The notes beneath the pieces are model-generated. The model had not been told where the DNA came from, ran no database searches, and saw only the letters and a program-made list of their open reading frames with translations. Position numbers and translations under genes: made by a program. Of a stretch of DNA of 64,000 nucleotides, positions 45,591 to 59,154 are shown piece by piece. The DNA is taken from positions 8,796,520-8,860,519 of the forward strand of contig NC_034010.1 of NCBI RefSeq assembly GCF_000346465.2. The letters are read 5' to 3'. Within the stretch, counting starts at the first letter, position 1, and each line of letters opens with the position of its first letter. The stretch is from Prunus persica. Taxonomy: Eukaryota; Streptophyta; Magnoliopsida; Rosales; Rosaceae.

Positions 45591-46580
45591 GAGGTCAAAA
45601 GGACTAAAATCATAGGGGTCTTGACCATCAGGAAGGTAATCACTCCACTGCATTTTGGGGGCAGGAGTCTTTTGACTGGATGACTTTGGTTGACTGGTAG
45701 ATGACTGTGACTTAGGAATGGCATCACTATCATCATCTTCATTCATTTGTGAAGCTTGCAACATTAACTGACGAGCAATTTCCTACAATTCGGACTTGGA
45801 TTTTCCCTCGATTGGGAAAGAAGAATGTGAAGTAGCAGGGGATGTCTTTTTCTCAGGCTGAAGATTCCTGACTAGAGGGAAATAAGCATAAATATAATCT
45901 GCAATACGCTCAAGTTTAAATTTATCCCACCATTTGATTGAGAACTGGCGAGATAGGACTCTGGTTTCCCAATTAACCTGATATGACCATTTGAGGATCA
46001 AAGGAACTTTGTACTTGGCAACAAAATGGAGAAGGTTTGGGAAGAACAGCTCAGATTCTTTGAACTTATTTTTATTAGTAAAATAATTGACTAAATCTTG
46101 CATTGGAAGGGGGAAAAGGTTAATGACTGGACCATGTTTTTCCCACCAGTGATTGAACTAGTAAGGAAAGGACTCTTGAATTTGCTATCAAAATTTAGGA
46201 ACCATGAATGACTAAAATCAACTGACTGGTGAAGCAAGATAGAATACCATGCTTCAATATAATCATAGTAACTATATTGAAGTTTTGATTGGAGCTTTGA
46301 CATCATAGGGATGACTGCTCCACTCATTCTCACTAATTATTTGATGGATGTAAAGGGAATGATAGAGGATGATGTGGGGATTATCTCTGTCTTTGATTGG
46401 TTTAATGGTGATGGAATGGGTCTCATGAAGGATGTCTCGGTAATACTTTAGATTTTTAAATGGTGCTAAGGGAATGAAATGACTATTTGGTGGAAAGTAA
46501 GATTTGGCAATGGTGATTGGGTTGGCAATGGAGTTATATTTTGACTCAATTATGAACAGGTGACTATTACTCTTGATCAT
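45579..46580 (-). pseudogene. Caulimovirid downstream ORF remnant
   Basis: Open pieces in different frames (46272-46580, 46091-46333, 45783-46103, 45579-45764) follow the RNase H region. One part, including SYYDYIEAWYSILL, also occurs in the plus-strand piece, showing it is viral. I do not know a function for it. Stops and shifts separate the parts. Confidence 0.6.
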
Positions 46581-46789
46581 GTATGGAGACGTCTTATGGT
46601 AAGAGGCAACTGGAGGATTAGTCAGAGCAATATCCTAGAAGGGATCATGACTAGAAATTAAGGCAGACTGAAAACTGGGGCAAACCGGGCTGACTATGGC
46701 TCCTAGGTTGGCAAATCTGTTACTAATTTGATTGGGAGAACATCTTGGGAAAGGGACGATCTGGGAAGGCGACTCATGTTTGGTTTGAC

Positions 46790-48255
46790 TCATTGATGGA
46801 GGGAGGACTCAGAGTGACTAGGGATGACTGGGTTGACTAGATTGACCAATTTGACTCTTTTGCTTATCTTTTTCTTTTCTTCCTTCTGCCATTGTTTTCC
46901 CTGCAGAAATTCTCTGGTAAGAAAATCAGGAATAGAATTCTCACTTCCTCTCATATACTCAATATCAAAATCAAATATACTCAAAACCATCTTGCAAATA
47001 TTTGTTTGGATGCAATATTTTGAACATCTTTTTCTAATACATGCTTAGCAGACTTACAATTAACTCTGATTAAAAACTTTTGATTTAATAAATCCGACTG
47101 AAATTTATTAATGCATAATCCAATAGATAATATCTCTTTCTTAATAGTACTATAATTATTTTGAGATTCTGACCAAGTGCCAGAATGGAATCGAATAATT
47201 AACTCAGATTGACTAGAATTGACCCTTTGTTTGAGGATACCTCCATAACCAATGTTAGAGGCATCAGTTTCAACTATCTTGAGCGCACCTTCCGAAGGGA
47301 TCCCCCCCCCAGAAAGTGTTTGAATATGAGTTTTGATCTGTTTGCCTATATCAGTATGAATAGATGACCAAGGTGGAGGATAATTTTGAAGGCGATCAAA
47401 TAAAGGCTTACATTGTTTTCTCAAATTCTTATAGAAATCAGAAACATAATTTAGAAATCCTAGAAATCTCTGGAGTTGACTTTTGTCTAGGATTTGATCA
47501 GGAAACTTGTCAGCAAACTGGATAACTCGATCTATGGGGCTAATCTATGACTGGCAGATGTTAAACCCAAGAAATCTCACATTAGTTTGGAATAGCTTAA
47601 TTTTCTTAGCGGAAACAACTAATCCATTTTGTTTGACTATCTGTAAGAACTTATGCAGATGTTTCCAGTGCTGCTCTATCGATTGAGAAAAGATAAGCAC
47701 ATCATCAATATAGACAATGGAGAAGTGACTATAAGGATTAAAAATCTCATTCATTATATTTTGAAATTCACTGGGCGCATTCTTAAGACCAAAGGGCATA
47801 ACATTCCACTCATAATGACCAAAAGGGGTAACAAAAGCAGTTTTGTATCGATCCGACTCATGAATTTGAATTTGCCAAAATCCACTCTTCATATCAAACT
47901 TAGAAAAGATGACTGACTTTTCTAACCTGTTAATTAAATCTCTTTTATTAGGGATTGGATATCTAATCCATTCTAGGACAGTATTAAGTGGCTTGTAGTT
48001 AATGACTAATCTTGGGACTCCACGTTCTAATTCAACATTTTTCTGGACATAGAAGGCAGGACAAGACCAAGGTGACTTACTTTTACATATTATTCTTTTT
48101 TCAAGCAATTCAGTAATCTCGGTTTTACACAATTTCATTAATTCTTGACTCATTTGAATTGGTCTGGCTTTAGTGAGGATATTTTTCTCATTAAAGGACT
48201 TGATGTAAGGAAGACGAACAACGTGTTGTTTCCTATGCCAAAAGGCGTTGGGCAA
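46790..48255 (-). pseudogene. Caulimovirid reverse transcriptase-RNase H remnant
   Basis: The RT part (47545-48255) keeps VINYKPLN, MPFGLKNAP and YIDD and ends at a stop after NICQS. The thumb and RNase H follow in pieces (46981-47424 with VETDASNIGYGG, then 46790-46990). Breaks are a stop near 47545, a poly-C run with a shift near 47305-47313, and another stop near 46985. Confidence 0.88.
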
Positions 48256-48447
48256 CTCAGAACAGACTTCTCTTTGTAGTTTTTCCTCAAATTGTTGGAT
48301 TTGTGACTGTAAAGACTCATGACTAATTTGTTGCTCAATTCTTTTAGATTTAACTTCTTCCTGGAGAAACCTTAGTTGTTTATCTTTATTTTGAATAACT
48401 CTGACTATTTTGGTAATTGCATTCTTCTGTAATTCTTTTAAATTATG

Positions 48448-48945
48448 TTACTCGGGTTTACTCAGAAACTCAAACTTAACTTCTTCTCCTAGACATGTGG
48501 AAATAACACCATCGTGTTCAACCTGGAAAGGGTATAAAAGGGCAATAAAGGGTAACCCTAGTATGACTTCATCAGTAATGTTCTTACCTATGACGAAAGA
48601 GGTCTTGAAACAAATTTTGTTTTGGCAAACATGGGCTTTAGGGATCTCATAATTTAGTTGGATTGACTTTCCTGAGGCTGTACTTAATGATTCTTTTGAC
48701 TTTTTATAATACTTAGTTGGGATTAGACCTTCTTGGATGCAATTAAGGTCGGCTCCTAAATCAAAGAGGGCAACTATGTTTAACTCAAAGCTTTTGACAA
48801 ATATAGTGACTCGGGCATACCATTTTCTAAAATTTACATGTTTAATTAAACTGACGACTTGATCCTGATTGGAGGGTTCTTCGTCTGAATCAGTGGGACT
48901 CTCATGTGTAGACTTGGAGGTTTTATTTTCTAATAGATTAATCAA
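48448..48945 (-). pseudogene. Caulimovirid aspartic protease remnant
   Basis: An open stretch of 165 codons has ALFDLGADLNCI as the active-site region, with leucine in the second position of the usual D-S/T-G triad, and ILGLPFI near its end. It lies between the coat and RT regions as in Caulimoviridae. Confidence 0.78.
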
Positions 48946-49173
48946 ATCTTGTTTTATCTCATAATTTCATTTTGTAACTTTTGACTTATTTGTCTCAACT
49001 CATTGATTTCTTTTTTGACTAACTTCACCTCTAGTTGTAAATCCTGTCAAGTGACTTCCTTCTTTTTATTAAATTTTTCTAAGGTTGTGTTCAAACTTAT
49101 TTTCTGGGAGGTAGACTGTTTTGGCTCTTCTTGACTAATGATTTCTTAATTTCTTTAAATACTCATATTTTAA

Positions 49174-50290
49174 CTATGAATTTTCGACTTTACTTATTAA
49201 ATCAATTAATAATTCTTCCTGTTCTTCCTGTTTGGTAAGGACATTAATTGATTTGGGCTTACAGCAATTATCTTGGCAACCAAATTGAATTCTGGGTGAA
49301 CTAGGTTGTGACTCAGAAGAATATATCTCAGAGGATTCAATGTGACTAACCATGGTTTCATTTTCACTCGACTCAGAATTTCTTAACTCAAGGACTTTAA
49401 TCAATTTGTCCTTTTCCTCATCCGTGATTTTTAATTGTCTAATTGTGTCTTTAACTTTGCAATTATTAGCATAGTGACCAAACTTTTGACATTTATAGCA
49501 TTTCACTTTTCTCTTGTCGGTTCTTTTTTTAAAAGTGAATATTCTTATATTTGTTGCGACTCTTTTTCCCATTTTTCTTAGGAGAGAATCTCTTTTTACT
49601 ATAAAAGTCTTTGTCCTCATTATTATGTTGGAATGACTGTCTTCTTCGTGAATAATGGCGTTTTTTACTAAACTGTCGGTTGTGGTGATTGGACTTATTC
49701 TTTCTAGACGAAGGAATAGACATTAGGCCATACTGTTCGCATAAATTTCCTAACTCATATTTAGCAGAATTTCTTTCAGACTGGATTTGTTTACCAATTT
49801 TCATATCAACACACATTCTCATACCGACTTGGTTAATTGTGCTAATTATATTTCCGTATGTTAAACTATCCCAATCAATATTACCTTGTTCATTACTAAG
49901 GGTTGATCGGATCTTATGGGCGGATAAATTTGGCAGACCATTAACAAATTTCTCTTTCCAAAATGGTTGATTACTATCATCTCTGATCATGATTCTAGAG
50001 ATAAACACATCTTTATACCACCTAAAATTAGATAACTTAGGGTATCTTAAATTACTCAACTGATCATGTATCCTAGCAGTAGTGTTACCGGGTGTTCCAA
50101 TGAAATGATCGATTATTGTGTAAAGCAAGGTATTAACTCCATCCTCAATGCCTTGACCTATTTGTTCATTGAAAATAGGAAGACCATCCTCATTAAGTTT
50201 GACTGCATGAATTTTTTGTTGTTTAGACTCATGGGTTAAATGTTTATCCCACCAAGAACGAAGAGTTCCGGTGAAACCAGTTTCTAACAA
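49174..50290 (-). pseudogene. Caulimovirid coat protein remnant with CCHC knuckle
   Basis: Two overlapping frames (49529-50290 and 49174-49620) carry the coat domain, a basic stretch rich in K/R/S, and the knuckle CYKCQKFGHYANNC near 49460-49505. A frameshift near 49560-49610 separates the two. Part of it (49830-50110) is repeated in inverted orientation at 52538-52802. Confidence 0.82.
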
Positions 50291-50439
50291 GGGAACAATT
50301 TCAGACTACCTGAAACTGTGGTTGGTGATGTAACTATTGGCTACCATGGACATATGTTGAAGCTTATTAAGGATTTCTTGTTCAGCAAGGCCATCAATAT
50401 TCCATTCATATAACTTATCAGAAGAGACTGAAAACTGAC

Positions 50440-52481
50440 TTTGAGTATTTCATTCTTCAAATTGTATATCAGGAGGTATTGGCTTAGGATACCAGTTTTT
50501 TGTGAGGCTAGTTGGGCTGACTCTATTTGTTAATCTTTGGACTTGAGGATTATTTTCTAGCTCAAGATTTCTAAACGCATTTTCAATTTTAGAAATATTG
50601 CTAGTTGTCCATACTGGTAATTGATTCAGACTCAGAAGAGTTATGGAAAGCATAGGGTGACTCAGAGGATCCTATGACTTTAATGCTTGTTTCGATCTTT
50701 TCTTTATCTTTTCTTTTGATTGGCGTTAATTCTTCTAACATTTTTTTAATTTTTGTTATTGTTTCTTTTGTCTTAAAAGTTGGACTCAACTTTAAATCCT
50801 GGAAAGTAACTAAAGGTTTCTGATCATGTGGCTTAGGTGCAATTTCTCTTGGTAATAATTTGTCAACTTTTGTTTCTATCTTATCTAATTGTTTACCTAT
50901 GATAATCAGACTCTGGTTGGTTTAGTTATTTTGCTCAATTATCATTTTATTTTCTAAATTAGGGATCTTAAAAGGACTGGCAATTATTTTTGATTTTTGG
51001 TGCGGAATAACGATAGATTCGACAGGTGGATGACTAGCAAGGACCTCAGTGTGATCTATTTTTTGCCATTTTTCTTGGGTTAAAGTTTTTAACTCATTAG
51101 GGAAATAACTGTTCTCTACAAAATCAAGATAATAAATTTCAGCTTTAGCAGTGCGCATATATTCTTTCCATTTATTAAAAATCTGTTGCCTGTTGACTCT
51201 GTCGGGGATGGCTGAGTGGTAATTATCTCTTCTGGCTTGGTTCTCTGGGGCATGTAGGTGACTATCTAATTTTTTCCAGTTAATTATAAATTTTTTATTA
51301 AGTGTTCATAGCTGGTTATCGACTTTGAAACCGGCTTCAACAAAATCAGAGTGAGTGGGTGAATCAGGAGACTCAGATTTGTTATCTTCTGAAAGTTTTC
51401 CATAAACAGGATGAGTAACTTGGGAAGTTTTTCTCAATGATTCTAATTTTAAGTTAATCAAAGCTTTTTCAAACTCTAGGTCTCGTTCTAGAGTGGAAGA
51501 AGAGGTTGCGAAGGAATGCCTTGGAGGGATATGTCTCTGTGATTGACTAGGTGTGGGTAACTGTTGTAACTGTACTGTCGACTTTTGTGGAGGTGCATTA
51601 CCAAAATTAATTTTAACTGTGCCATCAAGATATTGTTGGATATAATCTAGATTATTTAGACTACGCTGAATAGGAACTGGTTGACTCTCAGAGGTTAGGG
51701 TCCACTTAGCTGGGAGGGACACATCAGACCATTTAATGGAATGCAGGATCTTATAGTGGCATCAGGTGTATGACTCTGGATTAACAAGGTTTGATTTTTT
51801 GGACTTTTACTCAAAGCTTGGAAATTCATATTAGTACCTGTGTCTTTATAATAGATTCTATAAACTAATGCTAAGGGCTGGGTACCCGGCAGGACTTCAT
51901 AACCATTAGTTTTTATGTTCAGAGTTAGAGTTTTTAATATGTGGGGATCACTCAGACTTACTGTGAAATCAGGATAACAATCAAAATGAACTGGACCATT
52001 TGCAAGGCTTGACTCAATAATTCCTAGCGTACTGTCGCTAAAATTAGTGAATCTAGCATCACGTAAACAGAGAAGATAGAAGCTTTTAATCATAATCTGG
52101 TTAATGGCTTAACATCAACTTGGACTATACCAATATGAAGGGAATTGTTTCCATCAGTGTGTGTTTCTAATTGACTCAAGATTAAGCAACTGACAGGTGC
52201 TCATGTTCTTGACTTAAAGCATAGACTTGTTCAACCGTTTTTACATGGGTGGTTGTATTAAAACTAGAGAGTGACCATTTTTTCTTATAAATATTTTGAC
52301 TAGGGACTTTAGGTATGTTCCAATCTCGAAAGTCTAGTTCATTATTAGACTCATATTCTAATTGTTCTTCATTAACTATCTCTGGGACTTTACCTATACT
52401 GACTCTAGAGCTGCTAGAATTGCAAGAGTTGGTTCTAAATAAGCGACTCATATTTCTCAAGGTTCTGGGGTTGATCTTCAA
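50440..52481 (-). pseudogene. Caulimovirid movement-protein and linker remnant
   Basis: The segment at 51695-52093 matches the 30K-type movement protein of caulimovirids (LCLRDARFTNFSDST, YPDFTVSLSDPHILK). The open frame upstream (52182-52481) is probably the N-terminus. Downstream frames (51306-51722, 50922-51158, 50450-50789) belong to the linker before the coat domain. Stops and shifts break them apart. Confidence 0.78.
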
Positions 52482-52537
52482 AAGAAGAAAGTGAACATAA
52501 ACTTTTAAAACTGTTTTCTAAGTAGAACAGGATACCT

Positions 52538-52802
52538 TTTCATTGGAACACCCAGTAACACTACTGCTAAGATACATGATCAGTTGAGTAATTTAAGATG
52601 CGCTAAGTTATCTGATTTTAGGTGGTATAAAGATGTGTTTATCTCTAGAGTCATGATCAGAGATGATAGTAATCAACCATTTTGGAAAGAGAAATTTGTT
52701 AACGGTCTGCCAAATTTATTCGCCCATAAGATCCGATTAACCCTTAGTAATGAACAAGGTCATATTCATTGGGATAGTTTAACATACGAAAATATAATTA
52801 GC
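52538..52802 (+). pseudogene. Inverted caulimovirid coat-protein fragment
   Basis: A near-identical reverse-orientation copy of about 49838-50102, with a few substitutions. Its right edge abuts the 3' end of the copia element. The 40 bases on its left are unassigned. Confidence 0.85.
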
Positions 52803-53261
52803 TTGTTTATCTTAGAAATAAATTCATTAAGCAACATATCGTAAGACTGTGCATAAGTAGAGGTGTTTTTCAACTTGAACCTTTACATAGTGAAGGAGCT
52901 TCATAATATACAAGAGTAACATATAGTTTTGAACTCTATCTCTAACAACACCACACACATAGCCCTACTAAGGCGAAGTTCAAAAGCCAGCACTTTACGG
53001 CCATGTGCTTGTATCCCAGTATAGTGAATGCTCTAGAAAATTTCCCCCCAAAATTTTCATAGAAGGTGGCCTCACTTTCACATTCACATAGGTGGGACTA
53101 TCAGAGATATTCCTATAGCTAGATATCCCACTCAATATAGAGTATAGATCTCATTAAGAGTTATAAACAACTCAACCTTAAATTGCTTCAGGATTTCATG
53201 CTTCTAAGGATGGATATGGAACACTAGCATGACTCCACTCATATCACTAAATGACTTGTTA

Positions 53262-56200
53262 TTACCCATTGAACCTATTTCTTGGGATTTTCAACCTATA
53301 GGTTGGGTTACCATCACAAGTGACTAAACCTTCTAGGGGTTTTAGTCCCATTCCTTTTGTGGTTTTCCAAACCTTTTCTTGTGCTAGTCCTTTCGTCAAA
53401 GGATCAGCTAAATTCTCACCAGACCATACATAATCCACTCTTATAGTCCCATTAGAAAGAAACTCTCTAATAGTACTGTGCTTGCGACGTATTTGTCGCC
53501 TCTTGCCGTTATAATAATGGTCCTGAAGTTTTACAATAGCTGCAGTACTATCACAGTAGATAAGAACAGCTGGTATTTGTCTCTCCCACAAGGGGGTATC
53601 TAAGAGTAGGTTTCTCAACCAACCTGATTTCTCACTAGCCATTGCTAGGGCTATCATCTCTGACTCCATTGTGGACTGAGCCAGAATAGTCTGTTTCTTA
53701 GACTTCCATGAAACTGCACCACCAGCAATATTAAATATATATCCGCTAGTAGCCTTTGAATCATTTGACAGGGTATTCCAATCAGCATCGCTATATCCTT
53801 CTAGGATAGAGGGAAACTTCTCATAGTGTAATCCAAGGTTCATCATCCTTTTAAGGTACCACATGACCCTCTCAATAGCATACCAATACTCCAAACTAGG
53901 TCTACTTGTGAACCTGCATAGTACTCCTATGACATAAGCTATATCATGCCTAGTGCAAGCAATAGCATATCGAAGGCTACCAATGATGCTCGCACAATTA
54001 GTTTGTTTAACACTGGCACCAATTTTCTTGAACAACTTTATACTAGGATGATAAGGAGTACATGCTGGTTTACAGTCAAAGTAATTATACTTCTTAAGGA
54101 TTTTTTCAATGTAATGAGATTGATCCAAAGAGAATCCTTTTTCAGACCTAGTTATTTTAATTCCAAGTATCACATTAGCATCACCTAAATTTTTCATATC
54201 AAAGTTCGCACATAACAACAATTTGACACTATTCACAGCATGAATATTAGAGCCACAAATAAGTAAGTCATCCACATAGAGACATATAACAGTGCAAACA
54301 TTATTCTCATGCTTAAAATAAATACATTTGTCGCCTTCATTTATTTGAAAACCATTTGAGATGACTAAACTATCAAATTTTGCATGCCATTGCTTAGGTG
54401 TTTCAAAGCATAAAGAGACTTGTCTAATTTATAAACTTTATTTTCTTTTCCAGGAACAAAAAAACCCTCAGGTTGGTCCATGTAAATTTCTTCCTCTAAA
54501 TCACCATTCAAGAATGTTGTTTTAACATCCATTTGGTGCACAACAAGATCATGAATAGCAGCTAAAGCAAACAACACACGAATAGAAGTTATCCTAGTGA
54601 CAGGTGAATAAGTATGAAAGAAGTCCACATTTTCCGTTTGCCTATAACCCTTGGCTACAAGACGAGCCTTATATTTTTCAATTGAACGATCATGTTTTAA
54701 TTTCTTTTTAAGAATCCACTTACAACCAATTGTCTTACAACCAGGTGGTAGACCTACAAGGTGCCAAGTTTTATTGGACTCCAAGGAGTCCATTTCATCA
54801 TTTATAGTTTCCTGCCATAAGTCCACATCCAAAGGAGACAAAGCTTATTGGAGAGTTGTGGGATCCTGCTCTAAGGTCTATATATGAAAATCAGATCCAA
54901 AGTCCTTTGCAGTTCGTGCTCTTACTCTTCCTTACTTCTACATTAGGTTCAGAAAGCTCTATACCTCTAGGTTCATTAGTTCTGGATAGAGAAAAATTAC
55001 TAGATGTTGAACCCCCACTATTTCTCAATTTAAAAGGAAATTTATCTTCAAAAATATCAACATCATTATATTCAATTACAACATGGTTCTTTAAATCATA
55101 AAATCTATAGGCCTTAATATTAACAGCATACCCAATAAAAACACATTCATATGCTCTACTAGCCAGTTTGGATCTTTTTGGATTAGGGATCGCATGTAAG
55201 CCAAACAACCCCAAGCTCTAAAATACAATACATTAGGTCTCCTAGTTTTCAAATTTTTGTAAGGGAAAATTTTAGTTTTAGAGTTGGGAATTCTATTCAG
55301 CACATAACAAACAGTGAGTAGAATTTCTCCCCACCAAAAAGAAGCAGCCCCTGAACTAAGTAACACAGCAACAGTTAATTCAGCCAGTGTTCTATTTTTT
55401 CTTTCAGCTTTACCATTCATTTCAAGAGAATAAGGGGCAGTTGTTTCATGAATAATACCAAGAGATTTATAAAAAAAACAACAGATTCATATTCTTGACC
55501 TCTATTAGTGTGAAATCTCTTAATTTTCCTGTTAAATTGATTTTCAATTTCAGTTATGAAAATCTTAAACATATCGATTTCTTCACTTTTATTTTTCATG
55601 AGACAGACAAAAGGACAATTAGAGCAATCATCAATAAAAGTGATAAAGTATCGTTTCCCATTTCTAGTTAACACTCCATCAAATTCGCAAATGTTAGAAT
55701 GAATTAGATCAAGTGGTTCAAATACTCTAGTGACAGATTTATGTGGGGTTTTGGTAATTTTAACTTGGCTACAAAATTCACACTTCTCAAAATCATTCAA
55801 CGACATTTCAGAAATAAATCCTAATTTACTCATATTGTTAACAAGCCTTTTGTTAACGTGACAGAGTCTAGCATGCCAAGTATTGAAAGAACACAATATA
55901 TAAGCAGAAGAAGAACTTTTATTAGAATCAACATTCAGTTTGAACATCCCATCAGTAGCATAGCCCTTACCAACAAATATACCATTTTTTGTAAGTGTAT
56001 ACAAGTCTGCTCCAATTGTTTAAGTAAACCCAGGCTTGTTGAGAAGATAGCCTGAGACCAAATTCTTCCTTATTTCTGGAGTGTGTAGAACATCTTTGAG
56101 GATGACATTCTTTCCCGAAGTAAATTTAATTCTATTTCTCCAGTTCCAGCAATAATTGTTGTGTGAGAATCACCCAACAACACTTTCCTGTCATCAGTCA

Positions 56201-57262
56201 CAAAATAGGTCTTGAAAAAGGCACGATCATAGCAAACATGGTGAGAAGTGTCAGTGTCTACCCACCACCCCTAGGATCCATCAACCACGTTGATTTCTGA
56301 AATCGTAGCAAGAAGTTGCTCTTCAGTTATGTTCACTTGAGGAGCAGGGCAAGACCTATTCCTGCAGTTATGGGCAAGGTGCCCCCAGCTTGTGACAGTT
56401 ATAACATAGAAACTGTCCCAAATCATCATTACATGAGGGGGGTTGACTCCTATTCTGATTCTGATGAAGGTTCCGATTCTGATAGTGTTGAGGATTCCGA
56501 CTCTGGTCGTGTTGCCCATTTCGATTTTGGTCGTTGTTGTTGCAGTTCCTGTTTTGATTTTTCATATTCTTGGCATTTGTCTTCAGAGCAGCTGGGGTTT
56601 GATTCTTGGTGGAGTTGTGATTTTTCTTGTTGTTGGAGACGAGCAAAACTTCTTCTTTCATGTCATGTTTCCGGGCCTCCTCCTCAATACGCAAACGAGT
56701 GATCAAGCTTTCCAAGGAAAATTCTTTGCTGACGCAGTGCATTCTTGAAATCTTTCCAGTTGGGAGGCAGCTTGTCAATGATAACAGCCACCTGAAATTG
56801 TTCATCTAGATTCATGCCTTCAATAATAATTTCATGTGCATTTTTCTGTAGTTCATGAGATTGTGCTTCTACTGATTTTTCATCTATCATTTGAAACTTC
56901 AAATAGCGACTGACAGCAAATTTCTTTGCACCAGCCTCTTCTGTGTTATAGTTTTTCTGAAGTGCATCCCACAAATCTTTAGCAGTATCATAAGAAGAAT
57001 AATAATCATAAAGATCATCAGATAAACCATTCAAAATATAGTTCTTGCACAAGAAATCATTTTCAGTCCATGTCTGCAAGGCCCAAGTTTGTTCAGGAGT
57101 GGGATTGTCAGAGGCATATGGTTTATCAGATGTGCAGACAGAAGCTAATTTTTTCGTTGTAGGGTAAAACAACATCTTTTGCCTCCATCGTTTAAAATGA
57201 AGACCCTCAAATTTGGAAGGTTTATTTGGGTCAGGGGTGAATGAATTGTTTACTGCTTCCAT
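53262..57262 (-). pseudogene. Copia gag-pol pseudogene
   Basis: Gag (56684-57262) starts MEAVNNSFTPDPNKPSKFEG. The CCHC knuckle near 56400 is split by a one-base shift (CYNCHKLG in one frame, GHLAHNC in the next). Integrase (55417-56004) has its H-H-C-C finger, but the two catalytic aspartates read as asparagine (DLIHSNICEFDG and FHTNRGQEYES). RT lies in two parts, with YVDD at about 54270. RNase H has EGYSDADW and ends in KGMGLKPLE-like sequence. All pieces are separated by shifts or stops. Confidence 0.88.
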
Positions 57263-57814
57263 GGCAGATGATACATCTTAAAATTGTTGATGTAGAGAAA
57301 ATTAAAAGAACAATATTACTCGAAAAAATTCGTTGTGAAGCTGTGAACGATTCTTGGGATGAGTCGCGTACAAAGTCGCTCTCTTTAAGACGTTTTGTGG
57401 CTCTATCCAATTTGTGCAAGCAGTTCAGGAAATGCCACTATATGCCCAGGATAAAACAGCCCCAAAATCTCCTCTGTCTAGGTTCTTCCTTGCACTGAGG
57501 AAGGACCCGAATACAAACACCTTTCTATGTTGCTCAGAAATCTTAGTTTAGAAAATAAGAAAAAGATATGCAGAAGACGAAGACAGTAGCTATGGTCTGT
57601 GTCTTTTCTCTCCTAGCTATATCAGATATATATATACAAGATTTATCACAAAGAGACGCTGTGGGCTTTAAGGACATCAATGCATCAGTTGAAAAAAGAA
57701 TCGGCCCATATTAATAGAAAATAACTCTTATTAATAAAGACAATTTAAGGCAATTATTGAATTATTGAATATATATATTTTTAAAAATGAAAAATAAACA
57801 TACCAATTTCAACA
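57263..57814 (-). repeat. Probable 5' LTR and leader of the copia element
   Basis: The minus strand from 57814 starts TGTTGAAATTGGTATG and has a TATA-rich tract near 57630 (TGTATATATATATCTG). It runs to the gag start without a clear iMet primer site. With no second LTR in the window the inner edge cannot be fixed. Confidence 0.4.
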
Positions 57815-59154
57815 CAAAACAAACTAAAAATTCAACTTGTTTGGGAACAATAACTTGTTCCTTATTCAACATACTTACAAAAACTTAAATAAACTCTAAT
57901 TTACATTATAAGATATAACTCTAGACTTGGAGTAAAAGTTCCACATTTTTAAGTTTTCAGTTCCACACCTGCAAAATTTAATAAGAGGATGGTTTCTATC
58001 TCAGTAGGGGTAACAATCACTATACATTTAATACAATTAAATAATAATGATGCATGACTGCAATGTTTCCTTTTCATCTATTTTTGTTAACCCAAATACA
58101 ATCAATCTCATTTCTCCTTCTATTAGTCTTCTTTTCAGAGACTCAGTCCCAAATGCGAAACCCAATTTGATTATTTTATCGGACTCTAACTGAAAGGGCT
58201 TTACTCCATTTTCTTGTGCACTTTTGGGCTGGTCATAGATCTTGGCGCCCTGAGAGTAGACTCAACTACTATGTTTCCACCATTCCCATTTAACTAGACA
58301 AATCCATTTAATAAACTCAACTCAAATTCCCAGAACTATGAATCTGAATGTCCATATTGTATTCATGTTATAGAATATGAACAATATATTGTTTACCAGG
58401 ACATGACATAAAGTTGTGACTATTACTATGTGGTATGTTTCATTTTTGCATTTCGTTGGGCTGTTGAAAATGAATCATTTTAGCTCCTAAAATTAATTAA
58501 TCTAGCCTTTTAACATGCGCTATTTAGAAAGCTTGTTATTGTTTTATTTTTTTATTTTTTTATTTTTTTACAATTAGAAAGCATGAATTTTGTTTTTTGT
58601 TTTGTTTTTAATTTAAAAAAACTGGCGTCTAAACCAAATACAATTGTAAATATTATAGAGTTATTGAAATCCAATAACTTCGTCAATTTTATCATTGTAG
58701 TTTCAATTTGAAGCAATTCAATGACACATTTCAATTTCTGCCAAATTCCTCAAACTTTTGGTAAGTTTTCACCACGTCCCTCTGACGTGGATGCATATTT
58801 CATTTTGGAGTGAAGGAAAAATGTATTTGAAAACTTGGGTAAATTACTTAAACGGGCCTCAAACTTATGCCTGATTTACATTTTGGTCCCTCAATTAAAT
58901 TAGTCGTTCAAATGGTCCATCAACTCTATAGTATTCGCTCCATTGATCCCACCGTCTAATTTTCTGTTCGATTTGACCAAATTTTAGGGTAAATATGACT
59001 TTTCATAATTAACAAATAAAAATAGGGTTAAAATAAATACAAATAGGACACTTGGGATAAGCAAAAGTCAATTGGCAATAGACTGAGAAAGAGAGTGAAA
59101 AAGAAGTAATTTTAGTGAGCTAGTTTGCTCTATTACTTCTCTCTCATTGCACAT
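57815..59154. other. Intergenic, nothing recognised
   Basis: AT-rich DNA without supported genes. 58850-59010 has the ttacattttggtccctcaat type of repeat, also seen in other forms at 39075 and 40240. Long T and A runs lie at 58540-58620. Confidence 0.5.

Larger units (their letters stand above)
43955..52802. mobile_element. Endogenous caulimovirid locus, three pieces in alternating orientation
   Basis: The pieces are + (43955-45077), - (about 45100-52490) and + (52538-52802). The two plus pieces are near-copies of parts of the minus piece, so the locus can fold on itself. Gene order on the minus piece is movement protein, coat protein with zinc knuckle, protease, reverse transcriptase-RNase H, then a further ORF. 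This fits a Caulimoviridae genome (petuvirus/florendovirus-like; genus not settled). There is no integrase and there are no LTRs. All frames are broken by stops or shifts, so I see no sign of a functional virus. Confidence 0.85.
52803..57814 (-). mobile_element. Ty1/copia retrotransposon, 3' end missing, decayed
   Basis: On the minus strand the order is gag, protease, integrase, RT, RNase H, the copia order. After RNase H about 450 non-coding bases run to the viral junction with no 3' LTR or PPT. At the right a likely 5' LTR starts TGTTGAAATTGG. Stops and shifts divide the polyprotein into at least eight pieces, so it is inactive. Confidence 0.85.
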
